The position numbers and the translations under genes were made by a program. From contig JARGXX010000111.1 in NCBI GenBank assembly GCA_030374765.1, positions 558,001-622,000 of the forward strand: a stretch of DNA of 64,000 bases, written 5' to 3'. This stretch comes from Agarophyton chilense. Taxonomy: Eukaryota > Rhodophyta > Florideophyceae > Gracilariales > Gracilariaceae. Positions 1 through 9,781 of the stretch are shown in pieces (the stretch's first letter is position 1; each line of letters starts with the position of its first letter). The notes under the pieces were generated by a model. It was not told the DNA's origin. It saw only the letters and a list, made by a program, of their open reading frames with translations, and made no database searches.

Positions 1-287
1 TCTTTTAGAATTTCCGCAACGATCTATATCCAATGAACGCATTTGTAATTTTATAACGCTTAATGATTACTTTTTAAGTATCAGTTTACGTTTCAGCAGC
101 TTCTTCTTTGTCGGTCTTGGTTTTGTGCTCCTCAATATTTTCGTCTTTGCTCTTCTCAAGGGATGGTTATGCGTTTTTCTTAGTTGGCTGCGTTTTCTTC
201 GAATACTCTGTGGTTGCTGATGCGATTTGGAGTTTCGTCACCACAGCTATATGTGCACACCAGTTACTCTTGGTGCATGAAAGTAGT

Positions 288-638
288 TTATGCTCCAGGT
301 TCAGCACCAACATGATGCGATCCATTGCTTCCATTAATTGCGTTTGTTCTCTGAGACTCTTTTTCTAGGCTCTGGAAGCTATTCTGGCAATAATATCTCT
401 TTAAGAGTTTACTGTAGCACAGCTTGAGCTCTACATTCAACAGTACTCTCTGAAAAAAAGCACGTGGTTTTACCAATACATTAAAACTCAGATTTCCATC
501 CTTCTCCGCGCCAAGATCTGAATGAGTAAGATTTCTCGCTTCGTTAAATGCCTTTCCCAGGCTTACTGAGCTTGACTGGGTCGACGTACATCCGGTAGTT
601 GGGTCTAGTAACACAATCATATCCTCGATAACGGCCAT
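288..638 (-). CDS. Hypothetical protein conserved between E copies (minus)
   Basis: Open frame of 116 codons. Its first 85 or so residues align without gaps to the minus-strand frame 61324-61596, sharing blocks such as KPRAFFQRV/KPRASFQRV and LLNVELKLC/TLNVEFRLC. No domain is recognised. The start Met is conserved in both copies. However, in the first 20 codons most differences between copies fall at the second position of this frame, which is the third position of the overlapping frame that reads FLKNGRYRGY and then YVDPV. The older coding frame there may therefore be the overlapping one, a protein C-terminus, with this frame only by-passing it. Function unknown; probably decayed. Confidence 0.35.
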   Translation of the reverse strand: MAVIEDMIVLLDPTTGCTSTQSSSVSLGKAFNEARNLTHSDLGAEKDGNLSFNVLVKPRAFFQRVLLNVELKLCYSKLLKRYYCQNSFQSLEKESQRTNAINGSNGSHHVGAEPGA

Positions 639-956
639 TCTTCAGAAAGAAGAAGAAAGATCTTGGGAACATTCCACTCGATTCTGCAGACACGATGGGA
701 GAAATTCAGGGCGCTCTTTGGGATGATCTCATATAACGCCCGAGATGGATTATTTCGCTTTTTATTTTTCCTTTTTGTGCACTATTCTCGTTTCGATTCG
801 GAACCACATTCTTCCCCTTCGCCATGCATTGCATTTCATTTGAACTTCTTTCTCGCATTCGCTGTCAGTTGCCATGTGCAAACTTTTAGGGCTCGCTCGA
901 TCCACTTGATCTCGTGGAAAACTGTACATATTTCGGACATGTGCAATGCCGTACTC

Positions 957-1165
957 ACGAATTGGCTTTCTTTCGAACCATTGCCCGAACTTTAAAGGAA
1001 AAGTAATTACCATCCGAAATCTTGACGTTGCGGGAATACACTCTCGCATAGAGTTCAAACACCACGTTATCAAGAAGCACTTTATATGACTCATCAAGTT
1101 CTCACAGCGCGAGCAGTAAGTTGGCAGTGGTGCTAATATCAGGATGGGGGCGCACAGGAGAAGAC
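957..1165 (-). pseudogene. Remnant of the main minus-strand E gene, copy 1
   Basis: Read on the minus strand, this segment matches copy 2 (61977-62318) through HPDIS..ANLL.AL, YKVLLDNVV, YARVYSR and DG..F.FKVR. Copy 1 has an in-frame TGA after LLLAL and then reads on in the same frame with good similarity, so the gene is broken here. The upstream part of the copy 2 frame is missing because copy 1 is deleted near 1200. The family is not recognised. Confidence 0.45.
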
Positions 1166-1405
1166 AGCAGCTGTGAGAGCCCCAGCTATTCACCGCCAGG
1201 AAGCCTCTTCCCCATCTTGCAAGTTCGACATCATCTTAAAGCCGCGCTTAGGCTCTCCCGTTTAGACAGCTGCCCTCCTTCGCTGACGCTGTTAACGGAA
1301 ACCTGTTGGACTGCTTCGCCATCAAAGCGCCTCCTGATGGTCTACCAGTCGCTGTAGCCACTACAACCATATCTTTTCTGCTATGTCGCACGCTTAAGCG
1401 TGGAT

Positions 1406-1743
1406 ATGGTCGCATTTACGTCCAGTATGGAGGTTGAAGTAACCGAAGACCAGTCAGAGGTCATGAGAGATGACAAGAAATGTCTGTTTTTCATTCATTT
1501 CACAAAGGAGCACGTACTAGAGTATTTCTACCATTCTTGGTTTTAGATGAAGGATACAACAACCAACAAATCAAACAGCAGCGCTTGGATCTTAAACTGC
1601 TGGAGACCATGGGCGTCAAAGAGTGTAAATTCATAGCTTATCCAAATCCTTTTCTGTTTATCATTACTGTTGAGTATTTTGGTCTACCGCCACTCCAGCC
1701 TCCTGGAAAGCTTGAAAATAGTGGAAATCTAAAAGAGGATTAA
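1406..1743 (+). pseudogene. Plus-strand E gene, copy 1 (divergent to the minus gene)
   Basis: A frame starting with MVAFTSSMEVEVTEDQ runs 46 codons to TAG at 1544-1546. In copy 2 the matching frame (62738-62878) has the same length and about 33 of 46 identical residues. Similarity then continues in another frame (NNQQIKQQRLDLKLLET, part of an open frame ending at 1743) that is also conserved in copy 2 (NNQKIKVQRLDPKLLET). This shift in both copies suggests either an intron or an old frameshift shared before duplication. The 5' ends of this gene and the minus gene face away from each other across 1190-1400. No domain recognised. Confidence 0.4.
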
Positions 1744-2817
1744 AGCATGGACACTTTTGGGCATCTCCCACGGAAAAACGCATATGCGCCTCATCTCAAT
1801 CTCAACTTGATACAGCTATCTGATTGGCTACCACAAATGCCCTTATGAAACGTGGTAAAAACAAGTGGTCTGAATTAAATGGGGTGTAGTTGGGCTTAAA
1901 CCCAAATGGAGCGATATGATTGGACGAGAGCTCTGAATGAGCCCAGTGGAAATCTGACATAGAGGTTTGATATAGGTTTGATTTAAACTCGAAGATATAA
2001 TTTGGATATATTTCACCCACGTGTTTCAGATAAAGGGTATAAATAGATTTGATATGTTTTAGTTCCCTGACAGATATGTTTTTACTGTTTGTTTGATAAA
2101 TTTCGGATACCCTCGGGATATTTTCAAGAGAAAGGCCACAAGTCGTTCTATTATTACAGAGATAGAGCCCAGTAATCGCATCGAGATTTCTCCGTGGAGA
2201 GAAAAGGGCAAAATTGATTGGATTATGATGAGCTCTGAAACAACTTTGGAGAGGGCGGTTATTCTTACTTATAAGCAGCACAGGCCTGCATTATCGGGAT
2301 CTTGTCCAGAATAATAGCAGAGTATAATAGCGAAAACAAGGTAGCACCTAATGGCCGCATCCTAATTTTCTTACTTTTCCACCACACAACTTCGCTTGGC
2401 ATTGGCGACGGCTTGATGGTCACCCTTCAATAACACGGCGCTGCACTGATGCACTGACTGTACATGAAGTTTCCACCGCTCGTACTGTACTTTCTTGCAT
2501 CGTACAGCGCTTAGACCACCATCCTCACATGTTCAAAAACCATAGTATTGGGCACTTTAAACTGCGGCACGTCGAACCCCAGAAACCAGGAAACGCCACC
2601 GAACGCCAGCCCTACTTAGTTATATACAATGAATACCGTCAGAGATGAGGAATCCCACAGTGTGGAATCCATTTCATTCAGCATAACAGTCCAAGCGCAT
2701 CGTCTGGATACCAAATGCGGAGAGCTCTCTCTCGGAATAGTTGGAGATAATGGAAATTTCAATGGCTTCGCTCCACGAGATTCATGATCTAAAGCTCTTG
2801 AGCACCCACTGATTCCC
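1744..2817. other. No gene seen
   Basis: Contains only short open frames on both strands with no similarity to anything else in the window and no recognisable domain. A slightly A+T-rich stretch at 1950-2100 has the local repeat of gatttga/gatatg words but no clear unit. Confidence 0.4.
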
Positions 2818-3216
2818 TCACAATTTTGCAGTGAAACCGGTCTTGCACTGTGCGTCTGAGAAAGTACTTACAGAGCCTAAGGCACGCGATTTGTGGTCTG
2901 GAACCTCACCGGTGAAAAGCTTACCATTTGAGAGAATGGACGAAGATGGATTAGGTGAAGCTTTGAAGCGCGTTCTGCTGTGGCCGACGGTGCAATTGGG
3001 ACCGAAAACGTCGTCAACTGGACGAGGAGCACATAAACATGGGGATAACACATATGATACGTGCGATTCCTCACCGTCGGTGAGGGGTTTTATTTGGCAG
3101 CTGCTGCGTACTTGGAGAGTAACGGAGGATGTCGGTGCATAGAAGAGTACAGTTAAAAATGTCAGAAGCATGCATCTTTGGATGGTGGGAGAGGGAGAAC
3201 GTAGTCGATGTCGCAC
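2818..3216 (-). CDS. Hypothetical open frame, minus or antisense plus
   Basis: A 132-codon minus-strand frame with a hydrophobic N-terminal segment (CMLLTFLTVLFYAPTSS) that could be a signal peptide. A 103-codon plus-strand frame (2831-3142) covers the same DNA, and base composition here is more G+C-rich than the flanks. Nothing decides which strand, if either, is coding. No domain is recognised and neither frame recurs elsewhere in the window. Confidence 0.15.
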   Translation of the reverse strand: MRHRLRSPSPTIQRCMLLTFLTVLFYAPTSSVTLQVRSSCQIKPLTDGEESHVSYVLSPCLCAPRPVDDVFGPNCTVGHSRTRFKASPNPSSSILSNGKLFTGEVPDHKSRALGSVSTFSDAQCKTGFTAKL

Positions 3217-4890
3217 GCAATTGAGCCTTTCGCGATCCGATAATGTGGGCTGCGTCGACCTGGTAGTCGGAGTTGCCCTGGATGAAACGCACTCATAGCT
3301 TCACTTGGACGAGCGCAGCATTAGGAACGGGGGGCTGGCGAACTGGGTGCGGTTGGGGTTCAGACGGGGAAGAAGGTCAAAGTTTAAGGAAGGCAGCTCG
3401 GAAGCAAGTGTGTATGTGACAGTGGCGTGCTACAGCGAACTGGTGGGGTTGGTGAGCGATGCAGCGGATGCTGAGGCTTGGTCCTGACTGCCGGGTGGCG
3501 TTCCTGTTATTGTTATAGAATTCGGGGATGGTGACATCCTTTGTGCGTGGCGCATTGAAATATGCAAAGTCTCTCTTGAAAGCTGCTATCTCGACCATGA
3601 GCTATTACGTCATGCCTCCGCACCACCAGTCTCAAGTACGTCTTGTACCTACGTGCGTACGTCCTCCACCGCTTCCACCCCTGCCCTCAGCTCTGCCTAC
3701 TCCATGCCCTTTGGGGCAGTTGTACGCTGTTCTTTGTCATCACGCCCACCCTTTAAAGAACGCCGCCACCGGCCAAAATGACCAAAATGCCCGAGCTCAA
3801 TGCCCCTTCGTCGCTGCAAACCACCCCATCATACGGTGCAATTAATGTTAGATGAAATGCAACTATACAAACGCAAAGTGAAATATTGCACTGAGGGGAA
3901 GATGCATCCTGGTGAAACAGTGCGTCTATCACGTGATACAGATTCATGAACTGCAGCGTACAACATACATCTACTCAAGAAACGAATAGATGCGTTCAGC
4001 AGAGGGAGTCCGTGCATTCGCAAGACAAAGCCGATGCATTCGAGAGAAGGTGCCATGCATTTGCAATATGAAGTGTAGCGCAAACGAGGGGAGCCATGTG
4101 CCAAGGTGTCAGTTGGGGAAACCGACGTGTGGTGCCCTGTGAAAAGATCGCAGCCGGCTGAACGAGGAAAGGACCGCTGGACGAAGTAGAGAGGTTTGAT
4201 TGAGAGAGAGGTAGCAGGAACGGAAGCAAGCAACGTTGCTCGGAACTTTCGAAGCCATACAAGCAAGGATGCGGATGGTGGGTCCGACGACAGGGGCACC
4301 CGACAGGGATGGCTCTTTTTGGAGTCTGAGGTATTTCGAAACCCCTTTCCTTTCAAGATGGCGGGACCAAGCGGCGCCATTCCTTTCAAACGAGTGCATC
4401 AAATGCTCGCATACGTGTACAATGTGTGCCGAGAGAGCCTCCTCGTTACAAGTGGTATTGCGCAATGTGTACCTTGCTTCACAAGGACAACTCCAGGCTC
4501 TCATTGAGAAAAGCTCTGGAAATTTGTTTCTTTCCAAACACTCCTTCACATGTTGCGAAGCTGTTTAACCTCTGGCAGTTTCTGTGACCAAGTCGTCTTC
4601 ATTCCTTTGCCGATATCTTGGAATGGATATCGAGCATCAATGTAATACGAATGGCTCTGCTCTTTCCTCTTCATTTCTAAGAACCATTGCGGAATGTGGA
4701 ACGTCAACACACACACAACACCGAAAGGGAGAGTTTGTGCCAAACGCATGTTCCCAATCAACCTTGCTTCTCTTCGCTCACCTTAGTTTTGTCTTAAATT
4801 CTTTTGATGCCCACATTCTAAGTAGTCTAGTAGTTGCGGTTTAACCAGCCTGCACAAATGAAGATGATATGCTCCGCAGTGACGTCCCAA
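3217..4890. other. No convincing gene
   Basis: Overlapping open frames up to 186 codons occur on both strands (3829-4389 minus, 4109-4549 minus, 4196-4507 plus). None shows a domain, a repeat relation or a conserved start. They read as chance frames in a moderately G+C-rich stretch. Confidence 0.4.
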
Positions 4891-4902
4891 ACGATTTAAA
4901 TC

Positions 4903-5530
4903 TCAACAACTTCCTTGAATACGTACAGTACTATCCTCAAATACACTTCTCTGCAGTTCTTCTAGAATATACCGCCGCCCACCATGATCAAAGTATCCAA
5001 TCTTTTGATCAACAGATGATATCTGCTTAAATGCTTTGTAAGTGTCCAAGATGGTTCCCATTCGTACATTTGAGCCAAGTTTTGTGGAGACTATCTCTTG
5101 CATTCGGTTTACGCGAAGTACATTATGCCGTTGGATACGAACTAACTTGAAGCAAGCATTCTTTTTGGCTCTGGTCGTAGCGTGTTCAACGTAGACTTCA
5201 ACCTCAAAGATATCCAGAAAATTGGCACAGTAGGCTTCGATGACCTCAATCTCAAGTTCAGAGGCATAGTTAGCAGCTATCCAATGGCTTTGGCGAGCCA
5301 TGAATCTTTTTCTTGACTGCATTGCATCTCTTTTCTGTTAGTGTGAAAGAACTTCAATCGCAAAACCATTGTGCTCATCTTTAAGTATGGCGCGTTGATA
5401 TAAGTGTACCGATACAATCTGCAGATGATTGTATTGAAGGGAAAGAACTTTCTCAACACAGTCCGCCCACTGTTTGGTAATTTCCCCAGTGAAAGAGTTT
5501 CATCTTGGTCCGGCCAAATTACACATTGAT
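4903..5530 (-). pseudogene. tnp2-like copy A, tail segment
   Basis: A 139-codon frame (5322-4903) preceded in other frames by acidic sequence (SSSEEIRDELDP, EEYDESESHS) around 5690-5580. The tail ends with VDQKIGYFDHGGRRYILEEL, which matches the tails of copy B (VGFLDIQGGRYYLDPV) and copy C (VEFFDHNGLRWFHDPL). This shared C-terminal motif is useful for recognising the family. The pieces lie in more than one frame, so the gene is broken. Confidence 0.5.
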
Positions 5531-5799
5531 TCATCACCCCAACCAGCTGCACTTAGCGAATATATGATCGACGATCTCTCCAGACAACTGTGGGACTCGC
5601 TCTCGTCATATTCTTCCGCGCCAGATTCTTTTGTGCTGTTCTTCGGATCAAGTTCATCACGAATCTCTTCAGAAGACGACTAATAAGTAGTGTGGTTACC
5701 AGTAGGTTTAAATCCTTGACGAAGTCCTTCAAGCAGCATTCCAGTAGCAAATCGAGAGAGATAGCCGTTCAGAAGATTTATTTCGAGGAGTGTGGATGA

Positions 5800-6342
5800 T
5801 TAAGCATACCGAACTAGCTCTCTAATTAAACTCTCCGGAAGAAACTGTGAAGTATTCAGAAGTGGGCCATTCTCTTCCAAAATTTCAGGAAAGTGAAGAA
5901 AAGCATGTGTTATTGGGGTGAAAACGAAAGAGTGGTACTCGTGAACGAAAAAATTCTTTGCATACAGCGCATGAAGCTTTCGAACTAGATATGTCAGAGT
6001 CTGAACTGACTCAGGCCGAGGAGTGGGATGCAGAACAATGAAAAGCACTCTGCGCAGCTTGACCCACACATCGATCATGTTTGGATTGCATCTGGTCTGT
6101 GACAAAATAGGGACAACATAATGAAGAGCCAACATCTTGAGAGTCTCAGCCTTGGAGGAAGAGAATTGCTCTAAACAGAGAGGAATCCGCCCCAAGTTAA
6201 TGGGGAATCCCGATGCAAAACGCTCTAGAGAGCGGTTGATTCGTGTTATATGAACATCCGATAGAACGGAAGAAGACTCTACGCAATGCTTATCATGCAT
6301 TCCGAATGTCAAACGTGTCATTGTCGATACAAGCCCACTCAA
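5800..6342 (-). CDS. tnp2-like copy A, C-terminal core segment
   Basis: A 180-codon frame. It contains FGMHDKHC near its start, then INRSLERFASGFPINLGRIP, LALHYVVPIL and a late block THAFLHFPEILEENGPLL followed by TSQF. Copy B has THAILHLPQLLREYGPLP then TSQF, and copy C has INESLSKGPRGIPTEWGRPP, LALHYGPSVF and VNVSQFV. These blocks correspond to the FDxMH and HL-rich C-terminal parts of tnp2 proteins. The frame is intact over this stretch but ends at a stop where B and C read on. Confidence 0.65.
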   Translation of the reverse strand: MSGLVSTMTRLTFGMHDKHCVESSSVLSDVHITRINRSLERFASGFPINLGRIPLCLEQFSSSKAETLKMLALHYVVPILSQTRCNPNMIDVWVKLRRVLFIVLHPTPRPESVQTLTYLVRKLHALYAKNFFVHEYHSFVFTPITHAFLHFPEILEENGPLLNTSQFLPESLIRELVRYA

Positions 6343-6579
6343 ACACTAATGCATTGCGCCGTAAGGAAACGAGTTCGCAAAGCCAGGAAGAATCGTTGAG
6401 ACTAACGGCGTACGCATAATTCCAGTTTCCCGAATGATTCTAGAAATTGTACCGCGAGGCTGTCCGCCGCGCGCCCTGATGAGCCTGTCCGATGTGTGTC
6501 AAATGCTCTTGTTTGTCCTTGGATTGAAGCACTCTGATTGAATCCATCTTAAGTAGTTGCTCTCTCTGATTGCATGGTT

Positions 6580-6977
6580 TCAGCATTGCACACTTTCAGT
6601 TGGCTTCAACGCATTAATGACCGCTGTCTTCTCGCAGTAACGACAACAAAGTTTCCGCTTGGGCACAAAAAACCCTCCTATCTTGGTGGAGGCACGCCAA
6701 TCTACCGTTCCAAACAGGAAAACAACGGGCACTCGTCTCTCAAAAACATCCAAGCAGCTCATTTCAATACCACGCTGCAATTCTTCCAATTCGTAGGCTG
6801 AAAGAATGTTTCGAAGACATCCTTGTCGTGAGCACCTGGTACTATATCCGGGATCAGAACACTGCATGCTCTGAATCTGTATGACACATCAAGATTGAGA
6901 ATATAAAGCATAATGGGCCAGCAGTATCGCATCGAAGGGAGTCTATTCTTTTCTATCTCGACGCGATCCGTACTCAA
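6580..6977 (-). pseudogene. tnp2-like copy A, catalytic core remnant
   Basis: Two overlapping minus-strand frames (6977-6759 and 6867-6580) together follow copy B. The first reads LSTDRVEIEKNR, LPSMRYCWPIML and VPGAHDKDVFETFF, equal to LSTDGFECTRNR, WPV and IPASHDAEYFDTFM of copy B. The second reads GTVDWRASTKIGGF and CCRYCE, equal to TADWPAASKVLGYV and CRFC. The shift between frames near 6800 breaks the gene. In tnp2 transposases the DGF and the later D...P segments carry acidic catalytic residues; here DGF has become DRV. Confidence 0.6.
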
Positions 6978-7037
6978 CGCGACGAAAATGAAGAGTTCTT
7001 TGTCTACGTTCTAAGACTGGAGTCTCTCATTGTGTCT

Positions 7038-7661
7038 TCAGGGAAAGGATTTACCGTGAACGTAGTCAAACAAGTGAGATGTCTCTTCTGTTCTCATGGC
7101 ATTTTGAGCTTGTCGACAGCCTTCGAAAAGTTCACGAAATGAATTCTCCTCCATACGCATTGCCTGGAAAAGGTGTATTGGCTTGAAGTACGCGAAGCGC
7201 CTTGCCTTACTAATGGGTTTATTGCACCCATGAACAATGCAGTACTCATGATGCTCGTACAGACCAGTTGAAGCCATGTGTCCATCAGGACAGCCTTTAG
7301 TTGACTGCATATGAACTCCAGTTCTTCGTATGATGTAACTCTTCATACTGTCAAAAGTGAGATGAGATTCACCGCAAGTTAGACAAAAGATTTTGCGACA
7401 GTCCTCACGAGAGCAAGCACTGTGCTTCAGGAAGTCAAAAAGAGATACTAGACCTTTTGCCTCAGTTTCTAATCGAGAAATGCGGCCATAAATTGCTTCC
7501 CGGATTAACAGTGCACGCTCAAGATGTACGGAAGCTTCCTGGCTCTCATTTCCACGGTCGGGAAAATCCAAGAAATGAGATACATTACCGAAAAGGTCTT
7601 GTCGATGTAATGAAGATATATGTTCACATCCCTTGATTTTAAAATGGTCATTGTTAGGCAA
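7038..7661 (-). CDS. tnp2-like copy A, segment before the catalytic core
   Basis: A 207-codon frame. Residues near the middle read CPDGH, then about 15 residues later C..HGCN, then a long segment ending DYVHGKSF. The same layout occurs in copy B (CPNGH, CPVCDC, DYCHGN, residues 44-123 of that frame) and in fragment D. The Cys/His spacing suggests a zinc-binding motif ahead of the DDE-type core. Further N-terminal, FDFLKHSA...LTCG aligns with the helical segment at the start of copy B. The frame ends at a stop just where copy B continues into its core, consistent with decay. Confidence 0.6.
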   Translation of the reverse strand: MPNNDHFKIKGCEHISSLHRQDLFGNVSHFLDFPDRGNESQEASVHLERALLIREAIYGRISRLETEAKGLVSLFDFLKHSACSREDCRKIFCLTCGESHLTFDSMKSYIIRRTGVHMQSTKGCPDGHMASTGLYEHHEYCIVHGCNKPISKARRFAYFKPIHLFQAMRMEENSFRELFEGCRQAQNAMRTEETSHLFDYVHGKSFP

Positions 7662-7685
7662 CTGAGGCTAGAAAAATGCATCTTT

Positions 7686-8003
7686 TTAATTTCTCGGCAG
7701 AATTTGTCGCCGGAAAGGAGTCTTCCGTCGTTTACGGGGTCTTTGAATGCCTTCTTTCACCGCTACGAAGTGTTCATCGCTTTTTGGAGACAAAGATATA
7801 GAAACAAATATTTTTCTGGAGAAGATCATATTGATCTGATCGCATAGCAAGGACCCAACTTCTGGTAAATCAGGAGTTATAGATGTAGAACTGTTCTGAA
7901 AGGAGATGCTTTCTTCCTGATCGAACGAAAATGAGCCAACATCTGGGTATTCAGGGGTAAAAGATGGGGTGGGAGAAAACAAAGGCTTTTCTGAGAACGC
8001 CAT
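7686..8003 (-). CDS. tnp2-like copy A, N-terminal segment with internal repeat
   Basis: Starting at the Met of MAFSEKPLFSPTPSF, this 105-codon segment has two tandem units of about 31 residues, TPEYPDVGSFSFDQEE and TPDLPEVGSLLCDQ, followed by a basic stretch (RPRKRRKTPFRR) that could bind DNA or direct nuclear import. The upstream extension of the frame to 8159 looks unrelated. The segment ends 25 bp before the next frame (7661), so a frame break or intron joins them. The role is inferred only from its position at the head of the transposase. Confidence 0.45.
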   Translation of the reverse strand: MAFSEKPLFSPTPSFTPEYPDVGSFSFDQEESISFQNSSTSITPDLPEVGSLLCDQINMIFSRKIFVSISLSPKSDEHFVAVKEGIQRPRKRRKTPFRRQILPRN

Positions 8004-8384
8004 GACAGGGCATCTATGTGTAGTAAACGAATGAATTAGGAGGTTTGCCGAACAGATGAAGGAGTATAAATGAAGATATAAACCTTGTGTTGGTTGATTG
8101 GCATTTTCAGTCGGAAGGGTGTATCTGCTTGAGTCATGAACCGAAAAAATCATCCACATTTCACTTCAAATTCGATGAAATCACCGTTCCCGCCCAGACT
8201 GATACTTTTTTCCTTCTTGATGAGGGAGCGAAGCTCGTCTTAAATAACTCTCCCTTTGATCTTTCGACGGTGCATGGCTGCGCTTGGCTTTGCTCTTTGC
8301 TTCGCATTATTCTTTGTTCTATTTGGCTCCTCTGGTTCGTGTCTTTTTATCGTTTTTACTTGCGTTTTATGTACTCTTTCCACA
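8004..8384. other. Gap between divergent remnants
   Basis: Lies between the minus-strand head of tnp2 copy A and the plus-strand frame beginning at 8385. The plus frame is open back to 8256 and encodes a hydrophobic stretch (FALCFALFFVLFGSSGSCLF), which could instead be the translated promoter region. No TATA box or terminal repeat was clear. Confidence 0.3.
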
Positions 8385-9518
8385 ATGGCAACGCCGCTTC
8401 AGGATAAAAATGCAAATATCACAAATCATGTGTTGCAAGCCGAGGTCTGCATCCACAAAGAGGCGGTCGTCTTAGTGTACCCATGTGCCTCTATTCCTCG
8501 CCGTAAGAACGGAGGAGGCAGTCAACGCTCAGCGGTGGATATTTTCAATCGGACACATGCAAAAAGGAAGAATGTGGCGTACAGTCCTTCGTACATCATC
8601 GTCTCGAAAGATAGGGCTCGTCGTATCCGCTTGATAATCCGCAAAACGCTTTATACGAGATCTTTTGAGAACCATTGGAGCATCAAGAAAGGACTTCTTA
8701 CGTACAAAGAGGCATAAAATCGTTTCCATATTCATTTTCAGGCGGTTAGAAGAAAACTGAATGCGACTTTCAGCTTCTTGAAAATGGCAGAGAATTACTG
8801 GGCGGCGGATATGTTTCTGCAAGAGGTGTTCAAGACCGACAAGAAATACTAAAATGCTCCAAAAGGTTGGGTTCACCCCAGGAATTGGGGCAAACGTGAA
8901 GGGGAGGGCAACACTGCGGGTGATAGAGATGATGATGACATCTTTGATGCAGAGCAAGAGGGACTTGCAATGTATTCATCTCTGCCAGAAGCTATGACGA
9001 AGCATCATTTTCAAAGAAATTCGTCACAAGACGACGAGAATAATTTGAGTGCATTAAACAAGCAAAGAACTTCATTAGCGTCTCGCCTAAATGAAATGTC
9101 GCATAACACTTTCGATGCTGGTGAACTTCATTGTGATGCCCCCAATGATTCAAGTACTCGCAATGAAAGCGATGAAGACAGCGAGGTTACCCCGATGTTC
9201 CGCGTTGGGGAGAGTGACGGAAGCAGAATTTTTGGAAACAAGCACAACTCATACAACGTCAACAATAACGAAGAAGTTGAGATTACACCGCTGTTTGGAA
9301 AGAAAAAGAAACAACTTGCTAGATTTTTTCAAAAGCGAGAACGAGTGGTGGCTAAGAGACGCTCCAAGAAGCGCAGAGCGGCGTCAAACAACATTTGTGA
9401 ACTCCAAAGCTGCACTTTGCCCGGCCCATCCACTCATATTTGTCAGCTTTTCTGTGCGTCGATGCACAACCTCTGCAGACATCGAGGCCTTGGCGAAACG
9501 CACATCGAAGGACAGTAA
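8385..9518 (+). pseudogene. Unidentified protein with Cys/His cluster, interrupted by two stops
   Basis: A single reading frame runs from ATG at 8385 to 9518 with only two stops, TAA at 8715-8717 and TAA at 8850-8852. Between them it reads VRRKLNATFSFLKMAENYW and MFLQEVFKTDKKY, then NAPKGWVHPRNWGKRE, an acidic run (GDRDDDDIFDAEQE), a low-complexity middle with two similar units (EVTPMFRVGE, EITPLFGKKK), a basic patch (VAKRRSKKRRAAS) and a Cys/His cluster (THICQLFCASMHNLC). The acidic, basic and zinc-like layout suggests a DNA-binding or transposon protein. The two TP..F units recall the TP units at the head of tnp2 copy A, but this is weak. No family is named. The start could lie further upstream. 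Confidence 0.45.
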
Positions 9519-9529
9519 TTTTGCTCTGT

Positions 9530-9781
9530 AAAGTGTCTGGCAGGTGGCATGGGTCATTTGAGTGCTTCTTAAATAACAAAGATAGCGCTAAACAGGGTGT
9601 TGAGAAGGCTAAAGAGTTGATTCTCCATTCTGTGAACACTGGCTGGGTGCTGCAGCTATGTGTCGCACAGAATGGTGTTAAGGTTTCGAGTACTCAATTC
9701 TCTTCAAAACTGAAGATACAATTTGTTCCATTGAACTTCCAATTGAATTCAATGTTTTCAATGTTTCCAATATTTCCGTAA
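9530..9781 (+). other. Possible continuation of the 8.4 kb gene
   Basis: A plus-strand frame reads CKVSGRWHGSFECFLNNKDS and KELILHSVNTGWVLQLC, in a frame different from 8385-9518. Composition looks coding-like, but no domain is recognised and no splice sites could be paired with confidence. Confidence 0.2.

Larger units (their letters stand above)
1..1690. repeat. Diverged repeat E, copy 1 (cut by window start)
   Basis: This stretch aligns along its length, in the same orientation, with about 60955-63000. Shared blocks include cgatctatatcc at 20 and 60980, the segment around 560-640 and 61500-61600, and the segment around 1400-1660 and 62730-62990. Identity by eye is roughly 75-80 percent with several indels. 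Copy 1 lacks about 300 bp near 1200 that copy 2 has. The left edge is outside the window, and alignment fades after about 1670. It holds minus-strand coding-like pieces (288-638, 957-1165) and a plus-strand piece starting at 1406, so the unit looks like a two-gene element or a segmental duplication with divergent genes. No terminal repeats or target-site duplications were found. Family unknown. Confidence 0.75.
4903..8003 (-). mobile_element. CACTA-type (tnp2-like) transposon remnant, copy A
   Basis: On the minus strand this region carries, in order, an N-terminal segment (8003-7686), a Cys/His-bearing segment (7661-7038), the catalytic-core-like segment (about 6980-6590), the C-terminal core (6342-5800) and a tail (about 5530-4903). 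Each aligns with copies B and/or C in the same order, so this is one transposase gene of the tnp2 family (Transposase_21, CACTA/En-Spm). The pieces lie in different frames and are separated by stops, so the gene is a pseudogene unless some breaks are introns. Terminal CACTA inverted repeats were not found by eye, so the element boundaries are those of the coding remnant. Confidence 0.75.

Noticed and set aside
3829-4549. Host gene on the minus strand (frames of 186 and 146 codons)
   Set aside because: Long frames overlap on both strands with no domain or biased composition, as expected of chance frames in moderately G+C-rich DNA.
8702-8741. Candidate 40-bp intron removing the TAA at 8715
   Set aside because: GT and AG are present, but removing 40 bp shifts the frame, while the frame is already continuous across the stop without splicing.
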